This document shows positions 1-8,408 of a DNA stretch of 64,000 bases, piece by piece. Under the pieces are notes generated by a model. That model saw only the letters and a list, made by a program, of their open reading frames with translations, had not been told where the DNA came from and ran no database searches. Origin of the DNA: Picochlorum sp. 'celeri' (lineage: Eukaryota > Chlorophyta > Trebouxiophyceae); contig JAACMV010000006.1 in NCBI GenBank assembly GCA_010909725.1, positions 248,001 through 312,000 on the forward strand, read 5' to 3'. Made by a program: the position numbers and the translations under genes. Numbering within the stretch: the stretch's first letter is position 1; each line of letters opens with the position of its first letter.

Positions 1-1667
1 CTTACCAGCGATATGTCTCTAATTGGTAGCCTAGAGCAGTCTGCCATGTCTGTTTTGGCACTTTTAGCAAGAGGAAGCTGAATTTCCCCAACACCTTTCA
101 AAACAGTCCTTCCCTGGGACAAAATCACGGTAGGATAATCCGTCGCCTGATCAATCTGATAAAATTGGAAATCATAAGGTAACTTTTGCGATTGCATGAT
201 GGCTTGAAGAGCAGACAGGTTCTTGAGGCCAATTTCTGATAATTCACCAGGTGTCATTGCAGTCTCATCCAACAGTAGAATGCAACCATTGGGCAGTTGT
301 AGTATAGCATCTGACAAAAATAATTGATCCGCAAGCCGAGTTGGGTACCAAAGACTTCTATTCAGTTCAGCACAGGATAGTTCTAGGTTCATGACACATG
401 GCATCAGGTCAGAGAGAATTGATCTGACCGCAGCACAGGACTGTTTGTCACATACTCCGGTGATATTCAAAGATATGATTCCCAAAGCACTTTGATTAGT
501 TTCCCTTGGTCTCGAATGCACACGAGAAATAAGCTGTAAAAGCAAGTATTCCGCAGCAAGATCATCGCCACCAAGCACTTCTGTGAGGCTATGCTTCAGC
601 ATTTCTCTTACCTGACCCACAATGCTCTTATCAAAACGACACATGTCGCCCGGGACAGGTGAACTGAGCTTCTTGACCACTATACCATGCAACCTCGGAG
701 CAATTGACGTTGGAATCTGTGATGCATTCGCATCTTGATCTAAATCCATCGTATTGCTTTCCTGTGCCATTCCTGGGACCCTTGAAAGAATCCCATAAAC
801 TTCAATAATGTCATTCAATTTGACATTTTTCTCGCCATAGATATGAACGACACAAGTGCCTTGAGGTATTTGTTTCAATTGGATCTCCAACGGGCTCGAT
901 GCTCTCATTTCCCTGGATTGACCAGGGGTTGGAGTTCGTTTCTGTGGCATAGCAGTGTGAGGCTCTTCACTTGCGGCGTCAGAGATAAGCTTCATTTCAT
1001 CTCCATCACAGCAAGACAAAGATCTCTTGTGTCTCAGATGCGTTTCTCTGGAGAAAGTCTGCTGCGCAGATGATGATGCTAGATCATCATGAAGCTTTGT
1101 GACCCATTCAGTGCGACCAGGAACTGGAATCACAAGAATAGGCTGTCGCTCGTCGAATTTCTTCTCGCCATGTTCACATATTGTTTGCGTATCCACGATA
1201 TCCCCATATCGCGTTGATTGCCAGTGCCCGTTGGGGTCCTGAAACTCCGAAACAAAATACTCTGGATTCAACATGTCTTTCACCATACCAATGTACCTCA
1301 CAAGTGTGTTGTTTGGTATCGAGTCCATGGAGTTTGCTGTCAAAAAGGGGACCTGCATTTACGGCAGAATTCGTTTCAGATGAATCAAATGTCTTGGTTT
1401 GCACGCTTCCCAGGCAGTGGATCGAAGTATGTATTCAACAAGATCACACCCAAGGACAGACCGAGACGTCTGATCCCTTCAAACAAAAAACTCATCACAT
1501 GAGGTTCGTACCATTCCTGGAGATGTTTGAGAGATAATTTCTGCAAAGTATTCCTCAACGCCGTAGTCAGGGGGATGATTCTGCTTTGCCCGCTGCTCAT
1601 ACAGACTTTTAATCGCAGCCAAAGGTGTCCTTATTGCGGCTTCCATGGCGACCAGAGTGGCATTCAC
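1..1667 (-). CDS. MCMBP: MCM-binding protein (partial, 3' end beyond left edge)
   Basis: MCMBP (plant ETG1) binds the MCM2-7 helicase and helps unload it from chromatin in late S phase; it is nuclear. Exon 1 reads 1667-1512 and exon 2 reads 1352-6. The intron uses GTACGA and GCAG, and the join is in phase 0. Exon 2 is one open frame to base 6, followed by GTAAG at bases 5-1, so a further exon lies outside the window. Family landmarks seen: VPFL after the first intron, NTLVRYIGMVKDML, the VPVPG stretch, RLHGIVVKKL, a leucine-rich LAAEYLLLQLISRVHSR block, and LLLDETAMTPGEL. A basic, probably nuclear-localising stretch (HLRHKR) sits in the central linker. Family proteins are about 590-640 residues; about 500 are visible here. 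The start at 1667 is the first ATG of a frame whose DYGVEEYF region fits the family. Confidence 0.9.
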
Positions 1668-1823
1668 GACAAACAGCCCTTATAAATATCACAATAATCC
1701 AATCAATCAGATATTACACAATAGATGAGAAATCTTGGACATCGTACCCATTTAAATTTGAACTTTTCGCAGTACCATCGTCCGGGAGGATCCAGGTACT
1801 GCGAATTTCAAAATTTTACTGTA

Positions 1824-3629
1824 TCAGTACCCATCATAGGACACATGAATGTGATGAAACGGAAGGCTGGCTCGTAATATGCAACCAGTTATCTCATGAG
1901 GCGCTTGCGAGAAAGCACTTGAGAATCCAAATATCGAGATTGTCCTTGTTGATGGGCAAACCTTGATCCTGCCACCTCCCAATACCTCTAGTTCAGAATT
2001 TTGTAGCTGACTCATCTCATTCTTGGCCACCGTGAGAATGTGATTGTGATATGCTGCTCGAGGATCACCACGAACAATGAGCTTGCTAATCTTCCTGTCA
2101 GAATTTTCAGGCGTGAATGACACGCGTAACAAAATGTACTTCATCTTGGTGTCAGCTTCGAAAGGAATGTTGTGTGGAGGGATATCGGATTCCAAGTTTG
2201 GCTGTCTCAACACTTTTTGGATGCATTCACGAATGAGCCTGTTCGCTAATGCGTGCTTGCCAGGAATGTGGAAACCATATATATCCAAATCCTGCTTGCT
2301 GTGTGTACTCAGTTTGTTGTCCAGAAAGGAAACATGAAACCACCTTGCATCTTCTAGCTCATCTTGATCACAATTTATTGCTGGTAGGGATAGTCCAGAT
2401 CGAAAAGCATCAACCTCTTCCTCTGAGACACCAACATGCTTTGCTGCTAGTTGGCCCTCGTTGCTCAATAAACGAAAGCCCGATGGTGCGACTGAAATAT
2501 TCCTCGTCTGCGCAGTGAAACCAACCATGAGAGACTGGGGAAAAGGCCATGGTTGGCTACTATGATACTGGATTGAATATGGATCGAGAGTGACATCAGA
2601 TTCTTCTTTAATTTCTCTCATACACGCAGTTTCCAGGGTTTCTCCTACTTCTACAAAACCTGCAAGCAGGGAGTACCTCCCAAATTTCCATGATGCTTTC
2701 CTTCCCAGAAGAAACCAATCACTATGCATAGCCCCAACAATCACAGCAGGATCTATCCTGGGATACAAAGACCTTGAGGCATTTCTCTTGCCTTTTACCC
2801 TTCTTCCATGTCCACTAAGAATAACTTCACTTGCCCGATCACCTGTCTTTGAGCAAAATTGAGTATTTGAATGCCAGGTAAAAAGTCCACTGGACAATGC
2901 CAGAATCGAGGCATCCTCTGCACACATCTTTGGGCCTTTCTTCCTAACATCAATCGGGAATGCGTGACGAAATCCTGTCGGTACATCCTTGGTATTATAG
3001 GCAAAAACAGCAGTCTTATCCTTCATGTCAATCCCTAGAAATATGCAGTCTGGATCCTCATCGTGCAGAGAAACATCTTTACGAGTCGCTACTGCTGGGA
3101 TATACAAGGCCGTGTTGCCCTCTGCGTCTACAGGCCTCTCGGAACTACAAAATGAACCCATCTTACCATCTTCATAAGGTACGACCACGGCACATCCATC
3201 CAGGAACAGGACAATCTTTGTATCAGGCTGCTGCAACAAGTCAGAGATGGCTGATCCATCCCCCCTCAATGCACCAGCTCTGTCAAGAGGAAGCGAGGAG
3301 AAGTGACAAGGCTGCACAACCTGGTGGCCATCTTTGACCGACTTCAAAGATCTCAAGCCTCCCTCTCCACCTTGATGCCCGCCAAACCCGAGATCCCTGC
3401 TATCGCAATTCCCCAGAGGAGCATGGCACCTTGGCAACTGCCCCCTCAGTCCAGGAAGATCAGACAATCCTGGGATCGAATGGGATACAAACGACGAACA
3501 CTGATGCTTTCCTTTCCACAAAAATGCGCTAGAGCCGACCACACGTTGCGACGCGAACAGCCATCGTGTCTGCCGGAAGTGTTTTGCACCTGTGTCCACC
3601 CCACCACGAATAACTCTGAGCAATCGCAT
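1824..3629 (-). CDS. NADH-pyrophosphatase-type NUDIX hydrolase fused to a PHPT1-like phosphohistidine phosphatase
   Basis: A single 601-codon ORF without introns. Residues about 135-225 resemble the NUDIX N-terminal domain. About 286-480 is a NudC-like NUDIX domain: YPRIDPAVI, the NUDIX box starting at G324 (GFVEVGE, then REIKEES), and the SQPWPFP motif at 358-364 that marks NADH/NAD-capped RNA pyrophosphatases. Residues about 496-601 match 14-kDa phosphohistidine phosphatase (Janus/Ocnus): KYILLRV, IVRGDPRAAYHNH with H528 at the catalytic histidine position, LEVLGGGRI, IFGFSSAF and a terminal SYDGY. The zinc ribbon normally ahead of the NUDIX domain is degenerate: only the first of four cysteines remains (FCSKTG). 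The first 90 residues are rich in R, S and G and could be a targeting sequence. By family, the NUDIX part would cleave NADH or NAD caps, and the second domain would dephosphorylate phosphohistidine or phospholysine. Coupling of the two is inference. A divergent promoter is shared with GDP-fucose synthase. Confidence 0.9.
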   Translation of the reverse strand: MRLLRVIRGGVDTGAKHFRQTRWLFASQRVVGSSAFLWKGKHQCSSFVSHSIPGLSDLPGLRGQLPRCHAPLGNCDSRDLGFGGHQGGEGGLRSLKSVKDGHQVVQPCHFSSLPLDRAGALRGDGSAISDLLQQPDTKIVLFLDGCAVVVPYEDGKMGSFCSSERPVDAEGNTALYIPAVATRKDVSLHDEDPDCIFLGIDMKDKTAVFAYNTKDVPTGFRHAFPIDVRKKGPKMCAEDASILALSSGLFTWHSNTQFCSKTGDRASEVILSGHGRRVKGKRNASRSLYPRIDPAVIVGAMHSDWFLLGRKASWKFGRYSLLAGFVEVGETLETACMREIKEESDVTLDPYSIQYHSSQPWPFPQSLMVGFTAQTRNISVAPSGFRLLSNEGQLAAKHVGVSEEEVDAFRSGLSLPAINCDQDELEDARWFHVSFLDNKLSTHSKQDLDIYGFHIPGKHALANRLIRECIQKVLRQPNLESDIPPHNIPFEADTKMKYILLRVSFTPENSDRKISKLIVRGDPRAAYHNHILTVAKNEMSQLQNSELEVLGGGRIKVCPSTRTISIFGFSSAFSQAPHEITGCILRASLPFHHIHVSYDGY

Positions 3630-4043
3630 GGAAGACGCGTTTTAGGCCCTAATACAACGGATGTAGTAAATTCAATGAGATCACTGTGGTAATAAATGAC
3701 AATGAGGAACCCATGCACACGTGTTTCACCAAAGCCAGGTGCTTCTTCTGGCAGAGTGTTTCCAACTTTTTCCTGGGATATCGTCTAATAATTGGCAGGC
3801 AATCCCAATATCTACATCCATTGTTGAATCATTGCAAGTATTCTGACCAGCATTGTACGATGGGGTTTCATATGCAATCAGATCGACCAAAAGGCCGATC
3901 GATCGGCCCCTCAAGGTGCCCATGGGCACCACGTGGCCACGTGGTATTCCATAGGACACATCAGAACAACTGATCCATCTTCCTGGGGTCGCCATTGACC
4001 ACAGTTGTATGAATAATCATTCATTGTAATAATTTCCATCAGG
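3630..4043. promoter_or_regulatory. Divergent promoter region with three 16-bp palindromes
   Basis: This 414-bp gap separates the start codons of the NUDIX-PHPT gene (minus) and GDP-fucose synthase (plus). It holds three perfect 16-bp palindromes: GGCCGATCGATCGGCC at 3893-3908, GGTGCCCATGGGCACC at 3915-3930 and CCACGTGGCCACGTGG at 3929-3944. The last two overlap by two bases, and the last contains two CACGTG cores (the G-box bound by plant bZIP/bHLH factors). A regulatory role is inferred from position and motif. Confidence 0.55.
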
Positions 4044-4985
4044 ATGGATAAAGATAGTCCAATCTTTGTTGCGGGTGCAAGGGGCCTTGTAGGAAGTGCC
4101 ATTGTCCGTCGACTGCAGTCTTCTGGATACAAGAATGTCTATTCCCCCAGTAGACAGGAACTAGATTTATCAGATGCAGATCAGGTTAGGAAGTATTTTG
4201 AAAGGGTAAAACCAGAATATGTGTTCATTGCAGCCGCGAAAGTAGGCGGGATTCTGGCTAATAACACTCAGCCAGTCGAGTTTCTCCTCGAGAATTTGAA
4301 GATTCAGAATACGCTGATCCCAGTATCATACGAATTTGGGGTTAAAAAGTTGCTGTTTCTGGGTTCGACGTGTATCTACCCCAAATTCTGTGAGCAGCCG
4401 ATCAAAGAAAGTGCACTTTTGAGTGGTCCCCTGGAGCCAACAAATGAGGCCTACGCCATTGCAAAGATTGCGGGCATCAAGCTTTGCCAGGCGTATAAAA
4501 AGGAATATGGCTTTAATGCGATTTGTGCCCAGCCTACGAATTTGTACGGACCAAATGATAATTTCAGTTCTACAGGGTCACATGTCATACCAGGGCTCAT
4601 GAGGCGCATCATTGAGGCAAAGGAAGAGAAATTGGAGAAGATAACATGCTGGGGGACAGGCACACCCACCAGGGAATTCTTATACGTCGATGATCTGGCA
4701 GATGCGTGTATTTTTTTGATGGATTCATATGATGGCATCGACATTGTCAATGTGGGAACTGGGGATGAAATTTCCATCGCTGATCTCACCAGACTCATTT
4801 GTGAAAAAGTTGGGTGGGAAGGAGACATAGAATGGGATACCTCAAAGCCTGACGGTACTCCCAGAAAGGTGTGTGATATCTCCAAGTTGAAGAGTCTCGG
4901 TTGGAGTCCCAAGGTGGACCTGGCAAAGGGGATTGAGTTGACGTTGTCCTGGTTCAAAGATCACCAGGATTCTATTCGCACTTGA
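4044..4985 (+). CDS. GER: GDP-L-fucose synthase (GDP-4-keto-6-deoxymannose epimerase/reductase)
   Basis: Converts GDP-4-keto-6-deoxy-D-mannose to GDP-L-fucose with NADPH, in the cytosol; it supplies fucose for glycoproteins and wall or scale polysaccharides. The 313-residue intronless ORF has the normal family length. An N-terminal Rossmann motif (GARGLVGSAI, residues 11-20) is followed by AAKVGGI, the catalytic triad S108 (GSTCIYP), Y137 and K141 (YAIAK), then PTNLYGPNDNF and the REFLYVDDLADA block. All key residues of the extended short-chain dehydrogenase family are present. The start ATG lies just before the nucleotide-binding fold, which leaves no room for a transit peptide and fits a cytosolic enzyme. 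It is transcribed away from the NUDIX-PHPT gene. Confidence 0.95.
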   Translation: MDKDSPIFVAGARGLVGSAIVRRLQSSGYKNVYSPSRQELDLSDADQVRKYFERVKPEYVFIAAAKVGGILANNTQPVEFLLENLKIQNTLIPVSYEFGVKKLLFLGSTCIYPKFCEQPIKESALLSGPLEPTNEAYAIAKIAGIKLCQAYKKEYGFNAICAQPTNLYGPNDNFSSTGSHVIPGLMRRIIEAKEEKLEKITCWGTGTPTREFLYVDDLADACIFLMDSYDGIDIVNVGTGDEISIADLTRLICEKVGWEGDIEWDTSKPDGTPRKVCDISKLKSLGWSPKVDLAKGIELTLSWFKDHQDSIRT

Positions 4986-5123
4986 ATATACCGTAGCGCT
5001 TGCTTTTCACCAATATTCCATTCTGGTATAGTTAGTTTGTTCATATGATGACACCTACATATGTATATACATGTACCTATTATGCCAAGGAAGATTTTGT
5101 AGCAATTGACATGATTCCTCTCA

Positions 5124-7340
5124 TCATGAATATGTCGTGTTGTTTTCACAAGCCAGTGACCTGATGAGGGATTCTTCGACACTGTCATAAAAGTCCTCAG
5201 ATCCCTGTCCGCCATATGCTTTTGGGATCACAGATTCATCCATCACTTCTCTAAGAGCAGGTAAAATTTTGCCCTTCTTACTGATCACTTTGATTTTCTT
5301 CGCTGTATGGGGATCCAAGAGTGGCTTTGCCATACTCCATAGAGCGCTAAAAAAACCTGGTACATTTATAATGAATGCCTTTGCCATCCTCTCTGGGTAG
5401 TGGTTTTCAAGCACATCCATCATTTGCTTTCCGAGGTGCACAGCCTCAGAATCAGCAACGTCAGAAAATCGTATACCTTTCATATCGTATATCCTAATGA
5501 ACTGACCTTTTGGGAATTCTGTTGGGTCGAGCACCTTAGTTACCCATTCAATGACAAATACGAACTGGTGAATGATTTCCTCTGATTTTCCTGGAACAAT
5601 GCCTTTCCTTCTGAGCGCCACCATTGTTTCTCTGAACTTTCCCATACCTTCGACAACAACTGGCATACCGTCCTTCGATCGGCCAATCACTGCATGAACA
5701 TAGTTCTGTTTCAGAAGATTGAAGTAAGGAATGGGTGCCTGAAGAATACTGTCAACATTGTGTTCAGCCCTCCATTCTGCAGTAGTTCTGAGTCTCTGCA
5801 TGGCAAATTGCCGGTCTCCTTTGCAAGCAGCAATGTATCTCCTGAAAAGATCGACATCCACTGATTTACTGATCTGATTGAGTCGCTTTAATTGACTTGC
5901 CTCCTCTTCTGTCACAGATATTGACGCCATTGCAATGGATTCATGCGCTAGCATCTCATACTGTTGCATTCCCAATCTAGATATTCTGACAGATCGCCGT
6001 ACTGAAGTATCTGCTAAGTTATATAGCCCTGTAGATTGCAAAGACATATTCTTAAATGCACGTGCTGTGCCTTTTTGTTCTGAAACCTCATCTTGTTGAC
6101 TGCGTCCATTGCCTGATGTCACCCTCGCTTCTTTTACAATCGCTGACCCATAATAGACTAGAGAAAAAATAACCTCGGAGTCTCTCTGGTTCCTTGAGGA
6201 GAACAGAAGCCGGAGTAATATTGATACAATCACCACTACTGCAGCGAAAAGTGCAGGTCCTTGAATTCTGAACTGATTCTGGATTGACACGCCAAGCAAG
6301 ATTGCTAATGATGAAAACACCAAACGCCGTGGTACAATCAATCTGCTCTGAGATTTAGATTCATCTGGTCCTTTTTCCATGGCCATCGAATACTCGATGC
6401 TTATGGAGTAATCAGGAAGAAACCTCTCAGTCTCTAGAATTGGCTGTGCTTTCACTCTGTCTTTCTGATAATCTCCATTTCTTCCAATATCAGCTATTCT
6501 TACCGAAGCTCGACATGGTCCAAAAGGACTTGATAAGGTGAACACCACCAAAGTTGTCTCAATTGTCCTTTCTGAAACTGATACAAGTATTTTTTGGCCT
6601 ATTTGGGGGAACTCGGAGAGCAAGACGTGCCTCGATGTTCCCTGCGCAGCCGTATCCAATTTTACCAACGTCAGCAGTGTGGGTTCCTTCACAAAAGGCA
6701 GTCCATCATTCAGCCAGGAGATGGCGCTTTGTAGTCGTGATCTATGAAATTCCATTTTTTTCATCAACTCTATAGCCTCCCGTTCACTCCGCATGATGAA
6801 ACTAGCTGATACTGACCTCACATCAAATGATTCGTCAAAAACATTTGAAAGCGATCCAGATTTGTCTCGCATGCTCAGCCTTTCTGGAAGAAGCTTCTGT
6901 GGTGACAAGAAGCCGAAAACTGTCTTATTCCCGGCCTCCACTTTCGATTCCTCACCTTGCAAAATAGAGATGAAGTAGTGAATGACGAGCTTCCTGCCAT
7001 CTGATTGAATTTCTTTGATTTTCGAGAATGGAAGAGAGTACATCAACGTGTCAACTTCTCCAGCCTCTACAGACTCCTTATCCACATTCAATGCTTGGGG
7101 GTCCAACAAGGCCACAGAATCAGTTGCTAGCACCAGCAACTTGGCATCTTCTTCTTTCAGTAGTATCTCACACGAGCTTTCTGTGGCCAGGTGGTCTGTG
7201 GCATCTCTATGGAACAGATTAGATAATTTGCTTTGAGCTATTTTCAACCCACTGCCTTGCTTTATTTGATTCAGCTTCTCGGTCCCATCTTCCGTCCAAA
7301 CACTGCAAATAATTAGGGATCTGTGCCCTGATGTGTCCAT
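5124..7340 (-). CDS. Sec14-like CRAL-TRIO lipid-transfer protein with N-terminal extension and membrane segments
   Basis: A 738-residue intronless ORF. The C-terminal third (about 495-710) is a CRAL-TRIO N-domain (RRYIAACKGDRQFAMQRL, then AEWR) plus a Sec14 lipid-binding domain (GMPVVVEGMGKF, QFIRIYDMKGI, ENHYPERMAKAFIINVPGFF, VIPKAYGG). Proteins with this fold bind or exchange phosphatidylinositol and other lipids. Two close hydrophobic stretches at about 333-383 look like transmembrane helices or a hairpin and would tether the Sec14 domain to a membrane. The N-terminal 330 residues contain beta-rich blocks (MYSLPFSKIKEIQ, KLVIHYFI, ILVSVSERTIETTLVVF) that could be PH-like or C2-like, but I do not recognise the family. 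Function beyond lipid handling is not assigned. Confidence 0.85.
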   Translation of the reverse strand: MDTSGHRSLIICSVWTEDGTEKLNQIKQGSGLKIAQSKLSNLFHRDATDHLATESSCEILLKEEDAKLLVLATDSVALLDPQALNVDKESVEAGEVDTLMYSLPFSKIKEIQSDGRKLVIHYFISILQGEESKVEAGNKTVFGFLSPQKLLPERLSMRDKSGSLSNVFDESFDVRSVSASFIMRSEREAIELMKKMEFHRSRLQSAISWLNDGLPFVKEPTLLTLVKLDTAAQGTSRHVLLSEFPQIGQKILVSVSERTIETTLVVFTLSSPFGPCRASVRIADIGRNGDYQKDRVKAQPILETERFLPDYSISIEYSMAMEKGPDESKSQSRLIVPRRLVFSSLAILLGVSIQNQFRIQGPALFAAVVVIVSILLRLLFSSRNQRDSEVIFSLVYYGSAIVKEARVTSGNGRSQQDEVSEQKGTARAFKNMSLQSTGLYNLADTSVRRSVRISRLGMQQYEMLAHESIAMASISVTEEEASQLKRLNQISKSVDVDLFRRYIAACKGDRQFAMQRLRTTAEWRAEHNVDSILQAPIPYFNLLKQNYVHAVIGRSKDGMPVVVEGMGKFRETMVALRRKGIVPGKSEEIIHQFVFVIEWVTKVLDPTEFPKGQFIRIYDMKGIRFSDVADSEAVHLGKQMMDVLENHYPERMAKAFIINVPGFFSALWSMAKPLLDPHTAKKIKVISKKGKILPALREVMDESVIPKAYGGQGSEDFYDSVEESLIRSLACENNTTYS

Positions 7341-7651
7341 TTTTGCTTGTGCGAGATTGAACTCTTCGCCAACAGACCAAGTTTACAAATTAACGAGTCT
7401 CATAATACACGCGTGAAGGCAACGTTTAGGAACCCTTTAGAAGAATCAACCCTTTAAGAAATATGATTAAGTTCGACAAACCCTATGCTACAATGGTTCA
7501 TAGCATTTATCATCCAGAAGAGCCGTACTGCCATGACCGCGGCGAGGGGGGCAGTCCTTAAATAAAAATGCAGGCTCCTGGCTTCTCACACACGGGAATT
7601 CTACGAAGCTGATGGCAGAATCATTTAAATATGCGTATATAGGTACTCATT
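7341..7651. other. Divergent intergenic region
   Basis: This 311-bp gap holds the promoters of the Sec14-like gene (minus) and ALG14 (plus). No distinct motif or RNA gene was recognised. Confidence 0.5.
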
Positions 7652-8385
7652 ATGTCATGGGGTAGTGGTGTAGCAGTGTTGTTCTGTTCGATTTTCTTGC
7701 TGTTCGTATTCAAAAGGCTTTTGGTCAAACTGAGGAACACAGGGTCGCAAGAGAACAGCAAACGATCATGTGCAAATTTAATGGTTGTTCTGGGATCTGG
7801 TGGGTTTCATCGTGTACTATGTGGTTTTTATTCTGAGTATTGTGGTAGAGTTTGTTGGGCATTTTCAACACATTTTCGTGTTTTTCTTCAAGTGCAGGGG
7901 GGCACACGGCTGAAATGATACATCTCTTACATTCTATGGATTTAAAGGACCGATTTACTCCCCGATGCTATGTTGTCGCTGAGACCGATCCGATGAGTGA
8001 GGAGAAGGCAAGGCTATTTGAAAAGGACAGACAACAGGATTTTGTGATCGACCATGTTCCAAGAAGCAGAGAAGTTGGGCAGAAATATGCCACGTCAATA
8101 TTAAGCACTCTACATGCTCTAGTATGCGCTACCATCCTTGTCGTGCGCCACAGGCCTAGAGTGTTGCTGGTGAATGGACCAGGGACATGCCTCCCTATTG
8201 TTTTGTGTTGCAAGGTTCTCTGTAAGTGTCGAGTTGTGTACATTGAGAGTATAGCGCGAGTAAATAAGTTATCTTTGACAGGGAGAATCCTATATATTAC
8301 GAAATTGGCAGACATTTTTTATGTTCAGTGGGAAGAACTACAGCAGAGGTTTCCCAGGTCAAAATATGTTGGCAGGGTGTATTAG
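7652..8385 (+). CDS. ALG14: ALG14, UDP-GlcNAc transferase membrane-anchor subunit
   Basis: ALG14 anchors ALG13 at the cytosolic face of the ER. Together they add the second GlcNAc to dolichol-PP-GlcNAc in N-glycan synthesis. Exons 7652-7799 and 7898-8385 give 211 residues, normal for the family. The intron splits the hallmark GSGGHTAEM motif, and removing it (GTGGGT to GCAG) restores that motif exactly. Residues 7-20 form an N-terminal transmembrane helix (VAVLFCSIFLLFVF). Other conserved blocks are NGPGTCLPIV, VVYIESIARV, and the terminal ADIFYVQWEEL then YVGRVY. Its stop lies 23 bases from the stop of the convergent RSH1-like gene. Confidence 0.95.
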
Positions 8386-8408
8386 ATCAGGTCAAACAAC
8401 TCTCAATG

